A DNA stretch of 5,956 bases, taken from assembly GCA_049322295.1 (NCBI GenBank), contig JBMORO010000053.1, forward strand, positions 1 to 5,956. The letters run 5' to 3'. This DNA is from JBMORO01 sp049322295. GTDB taxonomy: Bacteria > Patescibacteriota > Minisyncoccia > RBG-13-40-8-A. The position numbers were made by a program, and so were the translations under genes. The notes below the pieces were generated by a model. The model was not told the origin of the DNA and searched no databases. It saw only the letters and a list, made by a program, of their open reading frames with translations. Shown piece after piece: positions 1 through 4,737 of the stretch; positions within the stretch are counted from its first letter, which is position 1, and each line of letters starts with the position of its first letter.

Positions 1-1911
1 GACTATTTCCTCGGCTTTTTCTCTGGTCAAGGTTTCTAATCCACCAGTGAATAAAAAAGTTTTATCCTTTATTTTTGGATTAAATTTTATTTTCTTCTCC
101 GCAACTATTTTTATTCCTATTTTTCTTAATTTATCTAAGAATTCTAAATTTCTTTTTTCTCTAAACCACTTATAAATTGATTCAGCTACTTTTGGACCAA
201 TATCTCTAATTCTTTCCAGCTTTTCAATCGAGGCACTTTTTATTTTATTCAAATCAGAAAAATACTTTACTAAATCAAAAGCAGTTTCTTCCCCAACCTG
301 AGGAATCCCTAAAGCAAACAAAAATCTTTCTAATTTAATTTCTTTCTTTGATTGAATTGAATTAATGATATTGGAAGCTGACTTTTCAGCAAATCTTTCA
401 AGATATTTTATATCTTCTTCTTTCAGAGAAAATAAATCGCTAGCATCTTTAATCAATCCTTCGTCTAAGAATCTGTCAATAATTTTCGGTCCTACGCCAA
501 CAATGTCAAAAGCATTTTTAGAGACAAAATGGTAAATTCTTTCCCTTTGAATTGCTCCACAATTTTTGGCAGAACACTTAAAAGCCACTTCTCCAGGAAT
601 TCTTTTTACTCCTGAACCGCAAAAAGGACATTTATTCGGCACTCTTATCTCTTTTTCTCTGCCCGTCCTTAAATGCTTCATGGCTTGCCTTATATCAGGA
701 ATAACATCTCCCGCCCGACCAACAATTACCGTATCACCAATTTTTACTCCCAATCTTTTTATCTCATCAAAATTATGGAGAGTGGCATGAGAAATTGTCA
801 CGCCCCCAACCTCAACTGGTTTTAGAACTGCCACCGGAGTTAAAACGCCAGTCCGACCAACCTGCCAAATCACCTCTTTAATAATGGTAGTAGCTTCTTT
901 GGGAGAAAACTTATAAGCAATTGCTCCTCGAGGAGCTTTACCAACTACCCCTAATTTTTCAAAAATAGCATTATCATTTATTATCACCACAATCCCATCA
1001 ATCTCATAGGGAAGTTTTTCTCTGGCTTTTTCCCAATAATTTCTAAATTCCTCAACCTCTTTTAAATTTTTAGAGAATTTATTATTGGGATTAGTTTTAA
1101 AACCAAAGGCTTTCAAAATTTTATGTTCTTCTTCGTGATTTTTCTGACCAAGGTCAGTTATTAAATCATAGGTAAAAGAATCCAAGTGCCGAGAAGCAGT
1201 AATTTTCGGGTCTAATTGTCTTACCGAACCAGCTGCTAAATTTCGGGGGTTGGCATATGTTTTCTCCTCTTTTTTCCCAAGTTCTTTATTAATCTTTTCA
1301 AATTGTTTTTTGGTTAAAAATACTTCACCCCTAATAACTAGTGTCTTGGGCCATAATTTCGAAACCTTTTCAGCAATCTGATTCAAACCTTCTTTTTTTA
1401 AATTCTTGAGAATGTATTCTTTGGCCAATAATCTTAGAGGAATTGCGTGAATTGTTCTTAAATTATTAGTCACATCCTCACCAATATATCCATCTCCTCG
1501 GGTTGCTCCTACTTTTAAAATGTCGTTTTCATAAACTAGTTCAATAGCCAAACCATCAATTTTTAATTCGCAGTAATAGCCGTTCTTATTGAAATCTTTA
1601 ACTATTTTCTCATTCCTTACTATCCAATCTTCCATCTCTTTTTGGCTAAAAGCATCATTAAAAGAAAGCATGGGGGCAGGATGTTTAAATTTCTCAAATT
1701 TCTCCAAAGGTTTCCCGCCCACTCTTTGAGTTGGCGAATCAGGAGTAATTAAATCAGGAAATTTTAATTCTAATTCTTCTAATTCATTTTTCAATGTATC
1801 AAAAGCCGAGTCAGAAATCTCCGGCTTATCCAAAACATGATATAAATACCGATGATAATTAATCTCTTTCTTTAATTTCTCAATCCTCTCTTTTGCCTGT
1901 TTTTTGTCCAT
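1..1911 (-). CDS. ligA: NAD+-dependent DNA ligase LigA, 3' end cut by window edge
   Basis: LigA seals 3'-OH/5'-phosphate nicks in duplex DNA, using NAD+ to adenylate itself, in replication and repair. The 637 codons visible are open without a stop and run off the window inside the BRCT domain, which starts near TFLFTGG (618-624); the family is usually about 670 aa, so roughly 40-50 residues are missing. Domains in order: Ia NAD-binding region with YLYHVLD and EISDSAFD near residues 24-41; nucleotidyltransferase domain with KIDG (adenylated Lys117), RGE (Glu196), NPRN and SVRQLD, IDG (Asp305) and APRGAIAYKF (Lys334); OB fold (QVGRTGVLTPVA); four-cysteine zinc site (Cys428, 431, 446, 451); helix-hairpin-helix region (about 455-600). 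The motif IV lysine (E. coli Lys290) is Ile310 here. Tyr35 of E. coli aligns with Phe. The ATG at 1911 gives the normal N-terminal length. The gene lies downstream of the operon terminator, so it probably has its own promoter. Confidence 0.97.
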   Translation of the reverse strand, partial: MDKKQAKERIEKLKKEINYHRYLYHVLDKPEISDSAFDTLKNELEELELKFPDLITPDSPTQRVGGKPLEKFEKFKHPAPMLSFNDAFSQKEMEDWIVRNEKIVKDFNKNGYYCELKIDGLAIELVYENDILKVGATRGDGYIGEDVTNNLRTIHAIPLRLLAKEYILKNLKKEGLNQIAEKVSKLWPKTLVIRGEVFLTKKQFEKINKELGKKEEKTYANPRNLAAGSVRQLDPKITASRHLDSFTYDLITDLGQKNHEEEHKILKAFGFKTNPNNKFSKNLKEVEEFRNYWEKAREKLPYEIDGIVVIINDNAIFEKLGVVGKAPRGAIAYKFSPKEATTIIKEVIWQVGRTGVLTPVAVLKPVEVGGVTISHATLHNFDEIKRLGVKIGDTVIVGRAGDVIPDIRQAMKHLRTGREKEIRVPNKCPFCGSGVKRIPGEVAFKCSAKNCGAIQRERIYHFVSKNAFDIVGVGPKIIDRFLDEGLIKDASDLFSLKEEDIKYLERFAEKSASNIINSIQSKKEIKLERFLFALGIPQVGEETAFDLVKYFSDLNKIKSASIEKLERIRDIGPKVAESIYKWFREKRNLEFLDKLRKIGIKIVAEKKIKFNPKIKDKTFLFTGGLETLTREKAEEIV

Positions 1912-1912
1912 A

Positions 1913-1923
1913 CTCCTATTATA
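1913..1923 (-). promoter_or_regulatory. AGGAG and adjoining TATAAT before ligA
   Basis: Read on the minus strand, TATAAT (1923-1918) is followed directly by AGGAG (1917-1913), then one base, then the ligA ATG. The Shine-Dalgarno-like AGGAG is unusually close to the start codon. The TATAAT matches a perfect -10 hexamer, but a convincing -35 is not visible at the usual distance (TTTTCT at 1946-1941 is weak). If this is the promoter, the transcript would be nearly leaderless and the AGGAG would not act as a normal ribosome binding site. The two readings partly exclude each other, so this is only a candidate. Confidence 0.35.
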
Positions 1924-1985
1924 TAGGAAAATGGCTATATAGAAAATAGAAATTAGTAATGGAAACTAGTCGTATAGAAAATGGA
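1922..1985. repeat. Degenerate short repeats in the ligA upstream gap
   Basis: Three near-copies of a short A-rich word lie on the plus strand: TATAGGAAAATGG (1922-1934), TATAGAAAATAG (1938-1949) and TATAGAAAATGGA (1973-1985). Spacing is irregular (16 and 35 bases between starts). No coding potential is seen. Function unknown; this could be simple low-complexity sequence. Confidence 0.5.
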
Positions 1986-2042
1986 AAAGCGGGGCGAAGC
2001 CCCGCTATAACCAATTTCTAATTTCTGAACAGCTAATTTCTA
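1948..2042. repeat. 10-bp inverted repeat flanking the terminator
   Basis: TAGAAATTAG at 1948-1957 is the exact reverse complement of CTAATTTCTA at 2033-2042. The second arm contains the dsbA-like gene's TAG stop codon (2042-2040). A further CTAATTTCT sits at 2018-2026. The arms enclose the GC-rich hairpin at 1988-2006, so they could add an outer AT-rich stem, though the loop is long and chance is possible in such AT-rich sequence. Confidence 0.4.
1976..2006 (-). terminator. Rho-independent terminator of the transporter/dsbA operon
   Basis: A perfect 8-bp stem, AGCGGGGC pairing with GCCCCGCT, with a 3-base loop occupies 2006-1988. On the minus strand it is followed by a T-rich tract interrupted by C and A (TTTCCATTTTCT, 1987-1976). 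The T-tract lies only on the minus-strand side, so the element is read in that direction. It starts 34 bases after the dsbA-like stop codon and about 65 bases before ligA. It stands out as the most GC-rich patch in an AT-rich gap. Confidence 0.8.
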
Positions 2043-2717
2043 TTTGAGTTTAGATTCAATCGCCTCTACAAACTTCTCATATGGCTGGGCACCAATAATT
2101 GCTTCACCATTAATAAAAAATGCTGGCGTTCCTCTTTGGTCAGAGGGAATATTGGCTTTTTCCATATCACTCATTCCCTGCTTATACCATTCTTCAGTCC
2201 TTGATTTATATTTTCCCGAATTATAACACTCATTAAATTTACTTTCATTAAGCCCTACATCTTTAGCAAATGTTTTTAAATCGTCAACTTTCTCTAAATT
2301 CTCAATATTATCAAAAAGATAATTATGATACTCTAAGAATTTATCCTGTTCTTTAGCGCATAAAACCGCCTGACCTAATTCATAAGGCGGGAAAGGACGC
2401 AAAATAAACTTTGCTTTGCCAGTAGTTATATAATTTTCCATAATTCTCGGCTTGGTCTCATCTTCAAATATCTTACAATAACCGCAAAGATAGCTATAAT
2501 ACTCAATAATCTTTACTGGCGCATCAACATTGCCTATTATAATATCATCTCTAAATATTTCGGTTTTTATATTCTTTGGTTTGCTGCTTTCACCGGTTTT
2601 TTCCAGACTGGGCAAAAATCTCTTACCCCATTGATTATAAGCAAAAGCGGCAATAATCAATATTAAAATCATAATAACTACCATATAGGGGTTAAATTTT
2701 TTCTTTTGTTCTTCCAT
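2040..2717 (-). CDS. Membrane-anchored DsbA-family thiol:disulfide oxidoreductase
   Basis: This 225-aa protein probably forms or reshuffles disulfides in proteins outside the cytoplasmic membrane. A basic N-terminus (KKK at 5-7) precedes one hydrophobic segment (about 11-27), predicting an N-in/C-out anchored protein; no lipobox is seen. The thioredoxin-like DSBA domain (about 58-222) has the active site CGYC (Cys78, Cys81) and the cis-proline loop GTPAFF (Thr197-Pro198), with the usual helical insert between. Two further cysteines, Cys120 and Cys164, could form a second, structural disulfide. Overall it resembles BdbD/Thioredoxin_4-type proteins more than soluble periplasmic E. coli DsbA. 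The ATG at 2717 lies 4 bases after the ATPase gene's stop and has a good GGAGG at 8 bases, so the two genes are almost certainly co-transcribed. A terminator follows. No VKOR or DsbB partner is in view. Confidence 0.9.
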   Translation of the reverse strand: MEEQKKKFNPYMVVIMILILIIAAFAYNQWGKRFLPSLEKTGESSKPKNIKTEIFRDDIIIGNVDAPVKIIEYYSYLCGYCKIFEDETKPRIMENYITTGKAKFILRPFPPYELGQAVLCAKEQDKFLEYHNYLFDNIENLEKVDDLKTFAKDVGLNESKFNECYNSGKYKSRTEEWYKQGMSDMEKANIPSDQRGTPAFFINGEAIIGAQPYEKFVEAIESKLK

Positions 2718-2721
2718 ATTA

Positions 2722-3423
2722 TTATCCTCCCAAATAAATATTATTTATTCTTTTATCACTCAAAATCTCTTTTCCGCCTTTTAAAGCGATTTTGCCGTCT
2801 TCTAAAATATAGGTTCTATTGGCTAATTTTACTGCTTGTTTTGCGTTCTGTTCAACAATAATCACAGATACTCCTTGTTTATTTATTTCTTGTATTTTTT
2901 CAAAAATTTCTTTTATCACCTTTGGCGCCAATCCCAGAGATGGTTCGTCCAGTAATAACAATTCCGGGTCCTGAATCAGTGCCCGGCCAATAGCCAACAT
3001 TTGCTGCTGGCCACCGGATAATTCAAAAGCATAATCATCTTGTTTTTCTTTTAAGAATGGAAATTTTTCAAAAACATCAGCAATATTTCTTTTAACCAAT
3101 TCATGGTCTTCCATTATAAAAGCGCCCATTTCCAGATTTTCCCGAACAGTTAAATTAGAAAAAACCTGCCTGCCTTGAGGCACATAACTGATTCCTTCGT
3201 AAATTAAATAATGGGTCGGGAGTTTGGTAATGTCTTTGTTCTTGAAAACAATCTTGCCCGAATAAATCTCGCATAAGTTAAAAATGCTCTTTAAAAGAGT
3301 TGACTTGCCAGAACCATTGGGCCCGATAATGGCCACAATTTCTCCTGGATTCACCTCAAAATCAATCTCATGCAACACCTCCATCCCGTTATATCCGGAT
3401 TTTAGATTTTGGATAGATAACAT
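2722..3423 (-). CDS. livF: Branched-chain amino acid-type ABC transporter ATPase (LivF-like)
   Basis: This 233-aa cytoplasmic ATPase is expected to drive uptake by a HAAT-family (LIV-type) ABC importer. Visible motifs: Walker A GPNGSGKST (34-42), Q-loop Gln83 in YVPQGRQVF, signature LSGGQQ (135-140), Walker B LLLLDE (155-160), and VEQNA (190-194) where other ABC ATPases have the switch histidine. Gln at that place, RQVF after the Q-loop, LAPKVI after the D-loop and the C-terminal YLGG are all typical of LivF rather than LivG. Length is normal for LivF. The ATG at 3423 begins the usual LivF opening, but upstream there is only a GGA touching the start codon, so initiation is weak or leaderless. 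The partner LivG and both permeases are absent from the window. It lies 91 bases after the second binding-protein gene and overlaps the ribosome binding site of the dsbA-like gene. Confidence 0.93.
   Translation of the reverse strand: MLSIQNLKSGYNGMEVLHEIDFEVNPGEIVAIIGPNGSGKSTLLKSIFNLCEIYSGKIVFKNKDITKLPTHYLIYEGISYVPQGRQVFSNLTVRENLEMGAFIMEDHELVKRNIADVFEKFPFLKEKQDDYAFELSGGQQQMLAIGRALIQDPELLLLDEPSLGLAPKVIKEIFEKIQEINKQGVSVIIVEQNAKQAVKLANRTYILEDGKIALKGGKEILSDKRINNIYLGG
2726..2730 (-). promoter_or_regulatory. Strong Shine-Dalgarno of the dsbA-like gene inside livF
   Basis: On the minus strand GGAGG is followed by 8 bases and then the ATG at 2717. The site is made by the two terminal GGA glycine codons of the ATPase (protein end YLGG), so ribosomes finishing livF stop right on it. 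This supports translational coupling and fixes the start of the downstream gene. It is the best-placed ribosome binding site in the window. Confidence 0.85.
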
Positions 3424-3439
3424 TCCAATTTTTATACTA

Positions 3440-3445
3440 ATTATA
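3440..3445 (-). promoter_or_regulatory. Possible -10 box (TATAAT) before livF
   Basis: A perfect TATAAT on the minus strand lies 16 bases before the livF ATG. No good -35 is present (TAAAGA at 3468-3463 is poor). In AT-rich intergenic DNA a chance match is quite likely. If real, it would give livF and the dsbA-like gene an internal promoter with a very short leader. Confidence 0.25.
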
Positions 3446-3513
3446 ATCGAATTTTATTCGAATCTTTAATATTCGTATCTTAATTAGAATTTAATTCGAA
3501 TAGGAATTCGTAT
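3446..3513. repeat. ATTCGAAT/ATTCGTAT repeat cluster between binding protein and livF
   Basis: The 91-base gap carries alternating 8-mers: ATTCGAAT (3456-3463), ATTCGTAT (3471-3478), ATTCGAAT (3494-3501), ATTCGTAT (3506-3513), plus a related ATCGAATT (3446-3453). ATTCGAAT is a perfect palindrome. Spacing between starts is 15, 23 and 12 bases, so this is not a strict tandem array. It begins just after the binding-protein stop codon (3517-3515). It could be an operator-like cluster, an mRNA structure, or degenerate filler. Confidence 0.6.
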
Positions 3514-3514
3514 G

Positions 3515-4639
3515 CTACTCTGTGTACGGCACGAACTGGCCGTTTTTGACGGTTTTAAACATTATGGGTTTCATTACATCACCATATTCATCAAAGCTTA
3601 AATTGCCACTTACTCCATCATAATTTTGAATCTTATACAGTCCATCCTTGATTTGGTCTGATTTATAACCGTATTTTTTAAACACCTCTGCTAAAATTTT
3701 AATGGCATCATAACTATTAGCAGCAATAAACTCTGGTTTTATCCCAAATTTTTCTGAATATTTAGTAGTAAATTGTTTAACAATTTCATCAGAAGAATCA
3801 GGATTAAAAGCAGGATAAGTATAAATTAAATTTTCTGCGGCTGAACCAGCGATTTCAATAAGTTTAGGATTTTCTGCTCCAACGGACGATAAAAATTGTA
3901 TTTTCAAACTCAATTCTTGAGCCTGTTTTAATATTTGACTAATTTCCGCAACCTCTCCAGGCACATAAAGTATTTTAATTTTCTTATCTTTCACTTTAAA
4001 TAGTTGTGTTCGAAAGTCTGTTTCTCCTACATTATATGCTTCGTACAAATCAATCTGCCCACCCAATTCTAAAAATCTTTTCTTAAACGCTTCAGCATAA
4101 GTAATGCCGTTTTCGGCATTGAGATAAAGAACACCCGTCTTTTTACTATTGCTCCATTTCTTCCAGACGTAATCAGCCATTGATTGGCCATGGATGATAC
4201 CCGATTCCCTAACTCTAAAAATATAATCTCCCGCATTTCTTATCTCATCTGAAGATGCGCTCGTGCTTAATAGTACTACCCGATTCTGTTCGGCTATCGG
4301 AGCACAAGCAACGGCTATCCTACTTAATATAACTCCTATAATCACTGGCGGATTCTGGACAGAGATTAATTTTTGTATTGCACTAACACCCGTCTTGGGA
4401 TCACCGGTATCATCTTCATAAATCAATTCCAATTTATAAGGATAACCTCTCAAGGAGTTCACTTCCTCTGCTGCCAAATCAAAACCATTTTTTGCCCATT
4501 GGCCGTATGACGCCGCCTTCCCACTTAACGGTAAAATTGCCCCGATTTTTATTGTTCCTTTCGGTGAGGGCTTATAGAACACAACAATCAAAACAATAAT
4601 TATTATAATAACTATAATCGGAATCCAAATTTTTTTCAT
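3515..4639 (-). CDS. LIV-type solute-binding protein, paralog B (no disulfide pair)
   Basis: A 374-aa extracytoplasmic receptor of the type I periplasmic-binding (Peripla_BP_6, LivJ/K) family that should deliver a small solute to the transporter using the LivF-like ATPase. The N-terminus MKKIWIPII leads into a hydrophobic Ile/Val segment (about 4-21) with no lipobox cysteine, so it is probably membrane-anchored. Then comes KIGAILPLSG (31-40) and the two lobes, ending in VKNGQFVPYTE. Against E. coli LivJ, Ser79 and Thr102 match Ser106 and Ser129, but Tyr202 and Glu226 match Glu229 and Val253, so the usual amino-group contact is missing and the ligand probably differs. The only cysteine is Cys112. 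The start at 4639 is chosen because MKKIW is shared with the upstream paralog; a TTG at 4693 would add 18 atypical residues. No Shine-Dalgarno is visible. Confidence 0.9.
   Translation of the reverse strand: MKKIWIPIIVIIIIIVLIVVFYKPSPKGTIKIGAILPLSGKAASYGQWAKNGFDLAAEEVNSLRGYPYKLELIYEDDTGDPKTGVSAIQKLISVQNPPVIIGVILSRIAVACAPIAEQNRVVLLSTSASSDEIRNAGDYIFRVRESGIIHGQSMADYVWKKWSNSKKTGVLYLNAENGITYAEAFKKRFLELGGQIDLYEAYNVGETDFRTQLFKVKDKKIKILYVPGEVAEISQILKQAQELSLKIQFLSSVGAENPKLIEIAGSAAENLIYTYPAFNPDSSDEIVKQFTTKYSEKFGIKPEFIAANSYDAIKILAEVFKKYGYKSDQIKDGLYKIQNYDGVSGNLSFDEYGDVMKPIMFKTVKNGQFVPYTE
3525..3553 (-). repeat. 29-bp direct repeat, copy 2 (3' end of paralog B)
   Basis: This 29-base block is identical to 4745-4773 in the upstream paralog, 1220 bases away. 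It encodes the shared tail TVKNGQFVPY. Third codon positions match as well, unlike most of the gene body, which argues for recent exchange or conversion and not only protein-level constraint. Confidence 0.9.
4561..4639 (-). repeat. 79-bp near-identical direct repeat, copy 2 (5' end of paralog B)
   Basis: The first 26 codons (anchor segment) match 5781-5859 at 74 of 79 bases by direct comparison, at the same 1220-base offset as the 3' repeat. In the next 20 bases of the gene (4541-4560 against 5761-5780) seven differ, so the near-identity drops quickly. Similarity also ends within a few bases upstream of the ATG. Confidence 0.9.
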
Positions 4640-4681
4640 AGATTTTATATCGGTTGTAAGTGTGTAAACGATAAGCAATAA

Positions 4682-4737
4682 GTTATTTACCAACTTACCA
4701 GCTTACCGGCTTATTAGCTTATTAGCTTAGTTACTTA
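4682..4737 (-). repeat. Seven-unit 8-bp tandem repeat (TAAGCTRR)
   Basis: Read on the minus strand, 56 bases divide exactly into seven 8-mers, each starting TAAG (the last TAAA). Units 2 and 3 are identical TAAGCTAA; later units turn GC-richer (TAAGCCGG, TAAGCTGG, TAAGTTGG); the first and last end in AAC. The first TAA is the stop codon of paralog A. The remaining 42 bases of the gap (4640-4681) hold no clear repeat, ribosome binding site or good promoter. The pattern suggests slippage followed by drift, or a protein-binding array; function unknown. Confidence 0.85.

Noticed and set aside
566..790. Plus-strand open frame of 74 codons
   Set aside because: It lies antisense inside ligA, whose zinc-site and OB-fold motifs are clear here; the product has no recognisable features.
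1..1911. Frameshift, pseudogene or alternative genetic code in ligA
   Set aside because: All 637 codons were read in one frame with no in-frame stop and with domain order intact, so neither a disruption nor TGA recoding is needed.
2044..2226. Plus-strand open frame of 60 codons
   Set aside because: It is antisense to the 3' part of the dsbA-like gene and ends without a family signature; it is a shadow.
3284..3469. Plus-strand open frame of 61 codons
   Set aside because: It is antisense to the Walker A region of livF and runs into the repeat-filled gap; no support as a gene.
4640..4665. Promoter directly before paralog B (TATAAA near the ATG)
   Set aside because: No -35 element occurs at a suitable distance and the match is only a few bases from the start codon; chance is likely in this AT-rich gap.
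4640..4693. TTG-initiated 18-residue extension of paralog B
   Set aside because: The extension covers part of the tandem repeat and non-repetitive gap, has no ribosome binding site, and precedes the MKKIW start shared with paralog A.
4682..4737. CRISPR array
   Set aside because: Units are 8 bp, contiguous and degenerate, with no spacers; the ATTCG cluster at 3446-3513 fails for the same reason.
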